Shown here: one piece after another, positions 7,846-16,118 of the stretch
Layout of the letters: each line of letters begins with the position of its first letter
How positions within the stretch are numbered: the stretch's first letter is position 1
Assembly: GCF_009758205.1 (NCBI RefSeq)
Contig: NZ_WRXN01000026.1
Span: 1-41,055, forward strand
Origin: Chitinophaga tropicalis
GTDB lineage: Bacteria; Bacteroidota; Bacteroidia; Chitinophagales; Chitinophagaceae
Direction: 5' to 3'
DNA length: 41,055 bases
Notes under the pieces: model-generated
Told to the model about the DNA's origin: nothing
The model's input: only the letters and a program-made list of their open reading frames with translations
The model's database searches: none
Made by a program: the position numbers and the translations under genes

Positions 7846-10350
7846 TTGAATACAAATTATATAGGGGAACACCTGTTGCCCGGGCAACTGGGTCATTTCT
7901 TTGCAGTACTGGCATTCGTCTCGTCCATCGTAGCTACTATCAGCTATTTCATGTCTGTGCAGTCGAAAGACGCAAATCTGCAGCAATCCTGGAAGAACCT
8001 GGCCCGCGGCGGCTTCATTATACAGGCTATTTCAGTTTTCGCCGTATTCAGCTGCCTGTACTATGCACTTTACAATCACTTTTTTGAATATAAATACGTG
8101 TGGAGGAACTCCTCCCGCGATCTGCCGGTAAGCTACCTGCTTTCCAGCTTCTGGGCCGACCAGGAAGGCAGCTTCCTCCTCTGGTCCATCTGGAACAGTG
8201 TATTAGGTTTGGTCCTGCTGCGCACAGGCAAGAAATACGAAGCCCCGGTAATGACTGTCCTCTCACTGGCACAGGTCTGCCTGGCAAGTATGCTCCTGGG
8301 TATTTATATCCTGGGCTACCGCGTAGGTAGTAATCCATTCCTTTTATTGCGACTGGCAGAAGAAAACCAGGGCCTGCCCTGGGTATCCCGTGCAGATTAC
8401 CTCAACTTCATAAAAGATGGTAACGGCCTGAACCTCTCCCTGCAGAATTACTGGATGGTTATCCATCCTCCTGTGGTGTTCCTCAGCTTTGCCTCCACCA
8501 TCATGCCCTTCGCATACGCCTTTGCCGGTATCTGGACCCGTGATTATAAAGAATGGATCAAACCCGCCTTGCCCTGGTCTCTTTTCTCTGCCATGATGCT
8601 GGGAACAGGTATCATGATGGGCGCTGCCTGGGCATATGAATCACTCACCTTTGGCGGTTACTGGTCCTGGGACCCTGTAGAAAACTCCTCCCTGGTGCCC
8701 TGGCTTACCCTGGTAGCCGGTATCCACACCCTGCTGGCGTTTAAGTATACAGGACATGCCCTGAAAGCCACCTTCTTCTTCTTCCTGATCACTTTTATAC
8801 TGATCCTGTATTCCACTTTCCTGACACGTAGCGGCATACTGGGAGACACCTCCGTACACTCTTTCACCGATCTGGGCATGAGCGGACAGCTGCTCATATA
8901 CATGGCAGTATTTGCCATTCCGGGTTTCTGGCTGCTGATAGCAAGAAGGAAAGAAATACCTTCCATTGTAAAGGAAGAAAGCACCTATTCCCGCGAGTTC
9001 TGGCTGTTCATCGGCGCCCTGATCCTGCTGATAGCCGCCATTCAGATCACCTTTACAACCTCCATTCCCGTATGGAATAAGCTGATCAACCTGCTGGGTA
9101 TCAAGAGCTTATTTAACCTGCAAAGGGATATTGCTCCGCCGTCAGACGGCATGTTCCACTTTAATAAGATCCAGATCTGGATCGCAATTGTATTGGGATT
9201 AATGACTGCCGTACTGCAATACATGAAATATAAGGACACGCCCAGAGGCTTCTTCAGCCGCAAAATAGCTGTACCCACCGTACTTAGCCTGGTTATTACC
9301 GGTCTGATAGGTATCTTCGGCAATATCAACTATGACACTTACGGCGCAGGGTTCCTCTCCGCTATCTATGTCATGCTGTTTGCCAGCGTATATGCTGTAG
9401 TGGCCAACGCCGCCTATATCTTCATCGGTCAGAAAGGTAAGTTAAGAGCTGCCGGCGCCTCTGTGGCGCACGTAGGCTTCGGACTGGTATTGCTGGGTAT
9501 CCTCATTACATCTGCCAAGAAAGAAGTGATCTCGATAGACAGGATGAGGATGCTGGATAATGGCTTCTTTGGCAAAGACAGCAAGGAGAACCCACGGGAA
9601 AACCTCATGTTGCCCAAGAATTTTCCCGTACAGATGGGTGATTATCACGTTACTTATGCCGGAGATTCCCTGGCGCATGGCGATGCAAAGACCTATTACC
9701 TGGTACGTTACGAACGCCGTGACCCGAAAACAGGCGATATCGCTGAGAAGTTCACCCTGCACCCGGATGCCTTCCTCAGTAACAGGGGAGAGCAGGGACT
9801 GACTCCCAACCCCGATTCCAGACACTATCTCACGAAAGATATTTTTACTTATATTACGGCAGTACCCATTAAAGATGAATCCAGCGATACCGCCCAGTAC
9901 ACCAAACATGAAGTGGCGCCAGGTGATTCTGTCTTTTTTGCCAACGGTTTCATGGTATTGGAATCATTGCTGCCAAAACCTGAAAATCCAAACTATCAGC
10001 CTCAGTCAGGAGATCTGGCAGTTGGTGCGCAGCTGAAGGTCTTTACAAAGAATAACGAACAGTATAACCTGTTGCCGGTATACAGCCTGCGCGACAGTTC
10101 CTACGAAGTGATAGTACCGGATACGGTAGCGCCTCTGGCACTATTTGTACGTTTCAGCAAGATCCTGCCTAAGGATAAAAAAATAGAATTACAGGTAAAA
10201 GAATCCGATACATTCAAGGATTACATTGTGATGAAGGCCCTGGTATTTCCATATATCAATGTGTTATGGGGAGGCGTCCTGGTCATGATCATCGGATTTA
10301 TAATGAGTATTGTGCAGCGGGTGAAGGCGAACAAAGCGAAAAGCAATTAA
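7846..10350 (+). CDS. ccmF: Haem lyase CcmF/CcsA-type, TTG start
   Basis: 834 residues, with many membrane helices. It carries the haem-handling WWD signature (WSWDPVENSSLVPWL, starting at Trp273) and the conserved periplasmic histidines in VIHPPVVF and AGIHTLLAF. The large soluble periplasmic part at about 560-800 is followed by a last helix. CcmF ligates haem from CcmE to CxxCH motifs of apocytochromes c. The start codon is TTG: the sequence directly after it (IGEHLLPGQLGHFFAVL) belongs to the conserved family N-terminus, and the next ATG would remove the first helix. Together with ccmE it forms a compact module; ccmABC are not in the window. Confidence 0.9.
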   Translation: MNTNYIGEHLLPGQLGHFFAVLAFVSSIVATISYFMSVQSKDANLQQSWKNLARGGFIIQAISVFAVFSCLYYALYNHFFEYKYVWRNSSRDLPVSYLLSSFWADQEGSFLLWSIWNSVLGLVLLRTGKKYEAPVMTVLSLAQVCLASMLLGIYILGYRVGSNPFLLLRLAEENQGLPWVSRADYLNFIKDGNGLNLSLQNYWMVIHPPVVFLSFASTIMPFAYAFAGIWTRDYKEWIKPALPWSLFSAMMLGTGIMMGAAWAYESLTFGGYWSWDPVENSSLVPWLTLVAGIHTLLAFKYTGHALKATFFFFLITFILILYSTFLTRSGILGDTSVHSFTDLGMSGQLLIYMAVFAIPGFWLLIARRKEIPSIVKEESTYSREFWLFIGALILLIAAIQITFTTSIPVWNKLINLLGIKSLFNLQRDIAPPSDGMFHFNKIQIWIAIVLGLMTAVLQYMKYKDTPRGFFSRKIAVPTVLSLVITGLIGIFGNINYDTYGAGFLSAIYVMLFASVYAVVANAAYIFIGQKGKLRAAGASVAHVGFGLVLLGILITSAKKEVISIDRMRMLDNGFFGKDSKENPRENLMLPKNFPVQMGDYHVTYAGDSLAHGDAKTYYLVRYERRDPKTGDIAEKFTLHPDAFLSNRGEQGLTPNPDSRHYLTKDIFTYITAVPIKDESSDTAQYTKHEVAPGDSVFFANGFMVLESLLPKPENPNYQPQSGDLAVGAQLKVFTKNNEQYNLLPVYSLRDSSYEVIVPDTVAPLALFVRFSKILPKDKKIELQVKESDTFKDYIVMKALVFPYINVLWGGVLVMIIGFIMSIVQRVKANKAKSN

Positions 10351-10360
10351 CCTTAACGCA

Positions 10361-10393
10361 TTTATACCCGGGTCATGCCGGCCCGGGTATAAA
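10361..10393 (+). terminator. Strong hairpin between ccmF and the hydrolase gene
   Basis: A perfect 12-bp inverted repeat (TTTATACCCGGG / CCCGGGTATAAA) with a 9-nt loop lies 10 nt after the ccmF stop and 14 nt before the next ATG. There is no T run, so it may be a weak terminator, an RNA stabiliser or a leader element. Confidence 0.5.
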
Positions 10394-10407
10394 TCAATAC
10401 ACTACCC

Positions 10408-11415
10408 ATGAAAAGCAGCTGGCTGCGAATTTCCCTTATAGGCATAACTATATTGGTAATAGTATATTACCTCGGTCCCCGGCCTGCCGTTCCCAGATAC
10501 GATCTCCTCTTACCCAAAGTACCCCCGGAAACAGGCGCATTGGAACATTACATTGCTCAGAAAGAAAGCCGCCACCATCTTAAACCGGATAATGAAGCCC
10601 GTATAATCTGGAATGATTCCATACCCCGTAAAACTGCTTACAGCGTAGTCTATCTCCATGGTTTTTCAGCCAGTCAGAAAGAAGGAGATCCCGTACACAG
10701 GGATTTTGCCAGGAGATATGGCTGCAACCTCTACCTCTCCCGGCTGGATGGCCATGGTATAGATACTTCCGAACCCTTGCTGAATATGACAGCTTCAGGC
10801 CTCTGGCAGGATGCCAAAGAAGCATTGAGCATCGGTAAGGCGCTGGGCGATAAGGTGATCATCATAGGCACCTCTACCGGCGGTACATTAGCTTTGCAGC
10901 TGGCCGCTTCCTATCCTAATGATGTGTATGCAGTCATTAATCTGTCTCCCAATATTGCTATCAACGATGACCTGGTCTTCCTGGTCAACAATCCCTGGGG
11001 GTTACAGATCTCCCGGTTGGTGAAACATGGGAAATATAATGAAAGCCCGCCTGTCAGCCCTGCCAGAAGCCAGTACTGGTATGACCGGTACCGCCTGGAA
11101 GCAGTTGTGGAGCTGGAAAATCTCCTGGAAACAACTATGCAGCAGAGTACTTTCAGAAAGATAAAGCAACCGGTGCTGGACCTTTATTATTTTAAGGACC
11201 AGGCACATCAGGACCCTACTGTAAAAGTCAGCGCTATACTGGAAATGCATCGCCAGTTAGGCACACCTCCCGGTCTGAAGCAGGCAATAGCTATTCCCAA
11301 TGCCCAGGCACATGTGATCGGTTCCTCTATCACTTCACATGATATTCCGGCCGTAGAAAGAGCTATTAACGCCTTTGCAGAGCAAAAGCTGGGATTGGTC
11401 CCACAGGCCAGATAA
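10408..11415 (+). CDS. Membrane-anchored alpha/beta hydrolase
   Basis: 335 residues. An N-terminal signal anchor (about residues 6-22) is followed by an alpha/beta-hydrolase core: oxyanion segment VYLHGFSAS (about 81-89), nucleophile elbow GTSTGG with Ser156, a late Asp (candidate in FKDQAHQDPT) and a late His (AQAHVIGS). Such enzymes hydrolyse esters, lipids or similar bonds; a carboxylesterase or lysophospholipase role is plausible, but the substrate cannot be inferred. It follows ccmF after a strong hairpin and is probably an independent gene. Confidence 0.8.
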   Translation: MKSSWLRISLIGITILVIVYYLGPRPAVPRYDLLLPKVPPETGALEHYIAQKESRHHLKPDNEARIIWNDSIPRKTAYSVVYLHGFSASQKEGDPVHRDFARRYGCNLYLSRLDGHGIDTSEPLLNMTASGLWQDAKEALSIGKALGDKVIIIGTSTGGTLALQLAASYPNDVYAVINLSPNIAINDDLVFLVNNPWGLQISRLVKHGKYNESPPVSPARSQYWYDRYRLEAVVELENLLETTMQQSTFRKIKQPVLDLYYFKDQAHQDPTVKVSAILEMHRQLGTPPGLKQAIAIPNAQAHVIGSSITSHDIPAVERAINAFAEQKLGLVPQAR

Positions 11416-11423
11416 ATATCGCG

Positions 11424-11470
11424 GCTGGCCTATAGCCAGCTACCTTCCCGCAAAAAGTGATCTTTTTGCG
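11424..11470 (+). terminator. Tandem hairpins after the hydrolase gene
   Basis: GCTGGC-CTATA-GCCAGC (11424-11440) is followed by CGCAAAAAG-TGAT-CTTTTTGCG (11449-11470). The second has the CTTTTTGCGCA edge resembling other dispersed hairpins in this window. It probably ends hydrolase transcription. Confidence 0.5.
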
Positions 11471-11532
11471 CAATTCCCCCTTCAACCTACTATCAATTAA
11501 ATACATTAACTTTAACAGAGATTTAAGGTTCT

Positions 11533-12153
11533 ATGCGCCGTCTTTCTGCACTTATCTTTCTGATCACCATGCTTTTATGCGTCCTATGCCGCAGTGAAGT
11601 GAATGCTCAATCCAGACATGGTCTGGACAGTATTCCGGTGAGTGCCGTTGTGATAGGTACAGACACAATCCCTTTCATTACCCTGAGCATAGTAGAAGTG
11701 GTAGATAAACTGCCCAAAAAATTCCGTAAACAGCGCGCACAGTGGACCAGGCTCAGAAACGCGGTTTATGTTACTTATCCTTACGCCAAATCTGCCGCCC
11801 GGATACTGAAAGATGTAAACAGCAGGCTTGCCACCCTTCATGATAAAAAAGACAGAAAAAAATACCTGGAAGGTATTGAAAAACAGATGAAGGCTCAGTT
11901 TGGCGATAAACTGGAGAATCTTTCTGTTTACCAGGGAAAAGTATTGATGAAGCTCATTAACCGGGAAACCGGTGAGAACTGTTACGAGATCATTAAAGAG
12001 CTGAAAGGTGGTTTCTCGGCCCGTATGTGGCAGACAGTTGCCTTTTTCTTTGGCGGTAACCTGAAAAGTGAATATGATTATGAGGAAGATAAGGATATTG
12101 AAGCCATTGTCCAGGAAATAGAAATGTACCGGGGCTCACGCGCCTATAATTGA
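11533..12153 (+). CDS. DUF4294 domain secreted protein
   Basis: 206 residues. It has a signal peptide (about 1-26, ending VNAQ-S) and a mature region matching the DUF4294 pattern: an early VVIGTDTIPFITL strand, then a charged helical region (KLPKKFRKQRAQWTRLRNAVYVTYPYAK). The family is almost restricted to Bacteroidota and has no known function. It stands as a single gene or the first of a loose run on the plus strand. A near-consensus TAACTTTA lies about 25 nt upstream of the start. Confidence 0.75.
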   Translation: MRRLSALIFLITMLLCVLCRSEVNAQSRHGLDSIPVSAVVIGTDTIPFITLSIVEVVDKLPKKFRKQRAQWTRLRNAVYVTYPYAKSAARILKDVNSRLATLHDKKDRKKYLEGIEKQMKAQFGDKLENLSVYQGKVLMKLINRETGENCYEIIKELKGGFSARMWQTVAFFFGGNLKSEYDYEEDKDIEAIVQEIEMYRGSRAYN

Positions 12154-12236
12154 TATGATAACGTCCGGCCGCAGAGCGGACAACCCTCTTAAAAAACATT
12201 AACTCCCAATTAGCACTCTTCTCCTTAATTTCACAA

Positions 12237-12740
12237 ATGCGTTTGAAATTAATTTTCTGCCTCCTTCTCTGGAAGACGGTGGCCATAGCCCAGGAAACTG
12301 CCATACCCGGCATGAGTGACAGCTCTCTTTTATTTGTAGACAGTGTGGAAAGCAAACAAGGCCTTGCAGGTCTTGATCCCCGTCAGATTGCCATTATTAA
12401 TATTGTAAAAGGTGCAAAGCTCCGTGAGAAATTCGGTTCACGGGGAGCTGACGGTGTCATATACGTTGAGACCATTCCATTTGCCCGCCGTCGGTACACG
12501 AAAATGTTCAGTGACATTTCGTCATCTTTTGCCAAAGCGTTAAAACAATATGGCACAGACAGCAGTTTCCAGTATATTCTGGATGGTTCTGTGCTGACGC
12601 AAAGTGTAGAACAGATGCTGGCAGCACTGGAGAAAGGAACTATCGGTAGCATTGACGTAATACCGCCAAAGATCCTGAAAGAACAATATGAGGTAGATGG
12701 TAAGCAGTTGGGTGTTATTATCCGCTCCCGGGTAAAGTAA
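12237..12740 (+). CDS. Secreted protein with two TonB-plug-like repeats
   Basis: 167 residues with a short signal peptide (about 1-18, ending AIAQ-E). The first half (about 31-78) carries a pattern typical of the plug domain of TonB-dependent receptors: an isoleucine-rich IAIINIVKGAKL stretch, FGSRGADGVIYVET. The second half (about 113-165) repeats it in diverged form: a YILDG opening, IGSIDVI, then YEVDGKQLGVIIRS. No barrel follows, so this is a free-standing, plug-fold-like periplasmic or lipid-free secreted protein. Whether it binds a receptor or TonB is unknown. Its neighbours (DUF4294 upstream, bshB1 downstream) give no hint. Confidence 0.6.
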   Translation: MRLKLIFCLLLWKTVAIAQETAIPGMSDSSLLFVDSVESKQGLAGLDPRQIAIINIVKGAKLREKFGSRGADGVIYVETIPFARRRYTKMFSDISSSFAKALKQYGTDSSFQYILDGSVLTQSVEQMLAALEKGTIGSIDVIPPKILKEQYEVDGKQLGVIIRSRVK

Positions 12741-12760
12741 CGGTTTTTGATCCTGTACTG

Positions 12761-12768
12761 TATCTTTG
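12761..12768 (+). promoter_or_regulatory. -7 promoter element of bshB1
   Basis: TATCTTTG matches TAnnTTTG exactly, 25 nt upstream of the bshB1 ATG. The nearest TTG upstream (12747) is too close to be the normal -33 element. Confidence 0.45.
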
Positions 12769-12793
12769 CACTCCACCAAAGAATGGACTTTAG

Positions 12794-13525
12794 ATGAAAT
12801 TAGATATACTGGCTATTGCTGCGCATCCTGATGACGTAGAACTGGCCTGTTCCGGCACCCTGATGGTACATGCCGCACAGGGAATGAAAACAGGCGTACT
12901 GGACCTTACAAGGGGAGAACTGGGTACCAGAGGTACTCCTGAAACCCGCGAAACAGAAGCCCAGGCTTCTGCCGCTATTATGGGACTGGATGTAAGGGCT
13001 AACCTAAGCCTGAAAGACGGCTTTTTCCGTAATGATACTGAAGAACAACTGAAACTGATTGCTGCTATCCGTAAATACAGGCCGGAGATCGTGCTGGCCA
13101 ATGCTTACGAAGACCGCCACCCGGACCATGGCAGGGGCGCCAGGCTGATAGCTGACAGCTGCTTCCTGGCAGGGCTGCGTAAAATTGAAACAATTGGGGA
13201 GGATGGCCTGCCTCAGCAGGCATGGCGTCCAAAGCAGGTTTTCCATTTTCTGCAGGATAAATTCCAGGAACCGGACTTTGTAGTAGATATCTCTCCTGTA
13301 ATAGAACGCAAAAAAGAAGCGATCCGGGCTTTTAAAACCCAGTTCCTTGCTTCTTCTGATAATGAACCGCAGACTTATATCTCTTCTCCTGCCTTTTTTG
13401 AAGGCGTGATCAGCAGGGATGCTACGCTGGGACGAGTTGTAGGAGTGGCTTATGCGGAAGGTTTTACAACGGTTAAGATGTTGGGTATCAGGTCCTTCCG
13501 TGATCTTATTAATAATGTTACCTGA
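12794..13525 (+). CDS. bshB1: Bacillithiol biosynthesis deacetylase BshB1
   Basis: 243 residues of the LmbE/PIG-L zinc deacetylase family. The zinc site is visible as AHPDD (His11, Asp13, Asp14) and HPDH (His109-His112). The enzyme removes the acetyl group from N-acetylglucosaminyl-malate in the second step of bacillithiol synthesis, making the amine to which BshC adds cysteine. Length and motifs fit the BshB1 subgroup common in Bacteroidota. bshA and bshC are not in the window. The gene ends at a strong 20-bp hairpin terminator. Its presence close to ahpC/ahpD fits a thiol-redox setting, though no operon link is visible. Confidence 0.9.
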   Translation: MKLDILAIAAHPDDVELACSGTLMVHAAQGMKTGVLDLTRGELGTRGTPETRETEAQASAAIMGLDVRANLSLKDGFFRNDTEEQLKLIAAIRKYRPEIVLANAYEDRHPDHGRGARLIADSCFLAGLRKIETIGEDGLPQQAWRPKQVFHFLQDKFQEPDFVVDISPVIERKKEAIRAFKTQFLASSDNEPQTYISSPAFFEGVISRDATLGRVVGVAYAEGFTTVKMLGIRSFRDLINNVT

Positions 13526-13591
13526 GATGATATTTTAATTTAACCGGCCTGCCCCCTTCAAAAAAACTCGGCCGGGCGCAGGCCGTTCTCC

Positions 13592-13634
13592 CTCAAAAAA
13601 ACGCTTTTGCCGAAGGCAAAAGCGTTTTTTTGAG
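13592..13634. terminator. 20-bp hairpin of the CC-GAA-GG family (bshB1 terminator)
   Basis: A perfect 20-bp inverted repeat with loop GAA has the core CGCTTTTGCC / GGCAAAAGCG flanked by A7/T7 and CTC/GAG. It terminates in either direction. Just upstream (13570-13583) is a GCCGGGCGCAGGCC segment that also precedes the hairpin at 23522. Confidence 0.85.
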
Positions 13635-13700
13635 CACCCCTTCAGTATAGATATTCCTACTCAAAGCCTACTATAAAGTATGGATAGTGTATGCATTGCG

Positions 13701-13713
13701 GGTGCACTTTAGC
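13701..13713 (+). repeat. 13-bp repeat, first copy
   Basis: GGTGCACTTTAGC; the reverse complement occurs at 17985-17997. Both copies are preceded by ATTGCGG. Confidence 0.5.
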
Positions 13714-13869
13714 GCCACATAGCCCTTAAAACAACAAAGCCCAACCTCACGGTCAGGCTTTTATATCTTTAGCAAATTGAATCAGAATGGTTTATGCAAT
13801 AGGTTAACTGCTTCCCGCCTGGGAAGATGATGAAAGTTTAAAATACCGGACAACAACTCTCGTTATCCA

Positions 13870-13989
13870 TTAGATAAACAGGTCTTGTGTTGCATCAAAT
13901 TCATCATGCTTGTCAAGTCCGTTTTTAATAAATGGGATGAGTGCCAGTCCGATCGTAAAAATTACCAATAGTACGTTTTTGAGTTTCAT
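13870..13989 (-). CDS. Tiny single-helix membrane protein (39 aa)
   Basis: ATG to TAA encodes 39 residues. A Lys-containing start (MKLKN) is followed by one hydrophobic helix (VLLVIFTIGLALIPFI, about 6-21) and an acidic, polar tail (GLDKHDEFDATQDLF). No family is recognised. Support comes from the clean topology and from the likeness to two other tiny minus-strand membrane ORFs in this window (34349-34474, 34521-34676). Coding status is unproven. Confidence 0.45.
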   Translation of the reverse strand: MKLKNVLLVIFTIGLALIPFIKNGLDKHDEFDATQDLFI

Positions 13990-14341
13990 ATCCTGTCGCT
14001 TTAGTTTTTTATTGTTTCAACGCCCTATATATAACTAAATAACGTGCCAAATTGTTACGCCTCGCCGAAAAAAACGTTAAGATTGTATTAATAGGCTCTT
14101 TTTTCCACAAAATCGATAAAGAAAATGAAAGCATACGCAGGAGGGACGGACTTTTTCAGGGTATATAGAGATTTTCAATGAGGTAACAGCAAAAATCTAT
14201 TTGATTAATAATGAATAGAGAGGGAAATTTGCACCCGCAATTAACCATTAAGACATATAGAATTCATGAGAATGTGACTTTAAATAGACTCATGTTGAAT
14301 GTCAATATCGGATCAAGTAAACAATAAATCATATACGCACA

Positions 14342-14896
14342 ATGAAGAATGTAACATTATCCTTAGGTTCACAGTTTCCTGAGTTCAAAAAAACAGCGGT
14401 AGTTTCTATCGAGAAAGGTAAAGAGTTTTATGAACTGTCTTCAGAAGAGCTGAAGAATTCCGGTAAATGGATGGTAATGTTCTGGTGGCCAAAGGATTTC
14501 ACCTTTGTTTGTCCTACTGAGATCGCTGAATTCAACAAGCATTACCAGGACTTCGTTGACCGTGACGCTGTATTGATCGGTGCATCTACAGACAGCGAGT
14601 TTGTACATGCTGCATGGAGAAGGGATCACGAAGACCTGCGTGGTTTACAGTTCCCCATGCTGGCAGACACTTCCAAATCTCTGGCGGAAGATCTGGGTAT
14701 CCTGGAAGCAAACGAGAAAATAGCATACCGTGCTACTTTCATCGTTGATCCTCAGGGTATTGTACGTTGGGTTTCCCTGTACGATCTGAATGTAGGCCGT
14801 AGCGTGAAAGAAGTACTGCGTGTTCTGGACGCCCTGCAGACAGACGAACTGTGCCCTTGCAACTGGGAAAAAGGCCAGGCAACCCTGACAGCCTAA
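14342..14896 (+). CDS. ahpC: Peroxiredoxin AhpC with C-terminal CPC motif
   Basis: 184 residues of the thioredoxin-fold peroxiredoxin family. The peroxidatic Cys57 lies in FTFVCPTE, and Arg in YRATFIVDP completes the active site. The C-terminus has ELCPCNW, giving two further cysteines (Cys171, Cys173). That three-cysteine layout matches Mycobacterium tuberculosis AhpC (Cys61, Cys174, Cys176), which is reduced by AhpD rather than AhpF. It reduces hydrogen peroxide, organic peroxides and peroxynitrite. A long AT-rich leader region precedes it, and ahpD follows after 93 bp on the same strand, supporting a two-gene peroxide defence unit. Confidence 0.9.
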   Translation: MKNVTLSLGSQFPEFKKTAVVSIEKGKEFYELSSEELKNSGKWMVMFWWPKDFTFVCPTEIAEFNKHYQDFVDRDAVLIGASTDSEFVHAAWRRDHEDLRGLQFPMLADTSKSLAEDLGILEANEKIAYRATFIVDPQGIVRWVSLYDLNVGRSVKEVLRVLDALQTDELCPCNWEKGQATLTA

Positions 14897-14989
14897 TCAA
14901 TTTTAGACATTGGTCCATAGTCAGTGGTCCCACCCGGGCCGTCCGGCTATGGACTTTTTCTTTCCATTAAATATCAAGATCATTATATT

Positions 14990-15577
14990 ATGTTCGCAAC
15001 AACAAATCAGGATACGGCTGTGCAGCTGTTACAGTCTGTAGGACTGACAGAAGCGCACCTGTCTGCCCGCCTGCATACACTGGCTAATACAGATGCCCGT
15101 TACCTGAAAGATCTGAAGATAAATGTAAGCAATGCAATAGGCGCTGCTTCCCTCACTAAAAAAGAAGCATACCTGCTGGCACTGGCAGTAGCTGTAAATG
15201 AAAAACATGCGGAACTGCAGGCTGCGCTGGAAAAACTGGCAGTACAGGAAGGCGCAAATGAGAAAGAAGTAGCAGAAATAATAAGCTGCACCTCTCTGAT
15301 GAATGCCAATAACGTTTATTACCGTTTCCGTCACTTCCTGGATAAGGAATTCTATACAGCTACCCCCGCAGGTATCCGTATGAGCATCATGGCTAACCCG
15401 GTATTGGGCAAAGAGTTCTTTGAACTGGTAAGCCTGATGGTATCTGCACTGAACGGTTGTGAAATGTGCGTAACTTCACATGAAGAAGCTTTACTGAAAC
15501 ATGGAACTTCCCAGCAGCGTGTTCTGGATGCCGTTCGCCTCGGCGCCGTACTGAAAAGCCTGGTTGTAGTGCTGTAA
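14990..15577 (+). CDS. AhpD-like carboxymuconolactone decarboxylase family protein
   Basis: 195 residues from the ATG at 14990; an in-frame ATG at 14924 would add a Pro/Gly-rich stretch unlike the family. It is an all-helical alkylhydroperoxidase D-like protein with the catalytic CxxC at Cys157-Cys160 and His164 (CEMCVTSHEEAL). In M. tuberculosis, AhpD uses this motif to recycle oxidised AhpC. Adjacency to an AhpC of matching CPC type strongly suggests the same partnership here. Its own reductant is not apparent; a lipoyl domain protein is the mycobacterial answer, and bacillithiol or thioredoxin are alternatives. Confidence 0.85.
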   Translation: MFATTNQDTAVQLLQSVGLTEAHLSARLHTLANTDARYLKDLKINVSNAIGAASLTKKEAYLLALAVAVNEKHAELQAALEKLAVQEGANEKEVAEIISCTSLMNANNVYYRFRHFLDKEFYTATPAGIRMSIMANPVLGKEFFELVSLMVSALNGCEMCVTSHEEALLKHGTSQQRVLDAVRLGAVLKSLVVVL

Positions 15578-15800
15578 TTAACGGATCATCATAGGTGGTC
15601 AAAACATCTTCCGCAAAAATCACTTTTGCCGAAAATGAATGATTTTGGTGGATAGTTGATCTGAAAATGGAATGTGGATATCTTTATATCAAATCAATAA
15701 ATCCAAGCATAATTGACTGATATACAGAAAAATAGAAGGTGTAATTTAAAGTTTACATTTACACATTTCTCTATTGTTAATAAAATAGGATTGCAATAAT

Positions 15801-15831
15801 TTGTAAAATCAATAAAAAAGAGCGACTTTTG
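15801..15831 (+). promoter_or_regulatory. Promoter of rpmB-rpmG
   Basis: TTG (15801-15803), 20 nt, then GACTTTTG (15824-15831): one mismatch from TAnnTTTG. The element ends 20 nt before the rpmB ATG. The preceding stretch (15607-15650) contains a decayed piece of the CTTTTGCCGAA hairpin family. Confidence 0.5.
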
Positions 15832-15851
15832 CAATCCAAAATTTTTCTATC

Positions 15852-16088
15852 ATGGCAAGAGTATGTCAGGTGACAGGAAAGAAGCCGATTACGGGTCACC
15901 ATGTTTCCTTCTCTAATATTAAGACAAAGAGAAGATTTCTGCCCAACCTGCAGAAAAAGCGTTTCTTCCTGGCGGAAGAAGACCGCTGGATTTCTTTGAA
16001 AGTTTCTGCTGATGGTTTAAGAACTATCAACAAGAATGGTTTGTATGCAGTAGTAAAGGACTTGCGTGCAGCTGGACAGAACATCTAA
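15852..16088 (+). CDS. rpmB: 50S ribosomal protein bL28
   Basis: 78 residues, full length for bL28. The N-terminus (MARVCQVTGKKPITGHHVS) and the middle (TKRRFLPNLQKKRF) are family hallmarks. It binds 23S rRNA in the large subunit. It is the first gene of rpmB-rpmG-DUF4295, a gene order widespread in Bacteroidota, with 30 nt to rpmG. Confidence 0.97.
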   Translation: MARVCQVTGKKPITGHHVSFSNIKTKRRFLPNLQKKRFFLAEEDRWISLKVSADGLRTINKNGLYAVVKDLRAAGQNI

Positions 16089-16118
16089 TTGTAAGCATTC
16101 ACTTAATTTGTATACAAA

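Larger units (their letters stand above)
13635..14341. other. Long intergenic region upstream of ahpC
   Basis: About 700 bp. It holds a 13-bp repeat (GGTGCACTTTAGC, 13701-13713) that recurs inverted at 17985-17997, a small hairpin (CTTCCC-GCCT-GGGAAG, 13811-13826) and a tiny minus-strand ORF (13870-13989). The last 350 bp before ahpC are AT-rich and probably contain its promoter, but no clean TTG/TAnnTTTG pair was found. Confidence 0.5.

Noticed and set aside
14030..14060. Sigma-54-like TTGGCACG on the minus strand upstream of the 39-aa ORF
   Set aside because: The -24 half is perfect but the -12 half lacks the essential GC at the right spacing.
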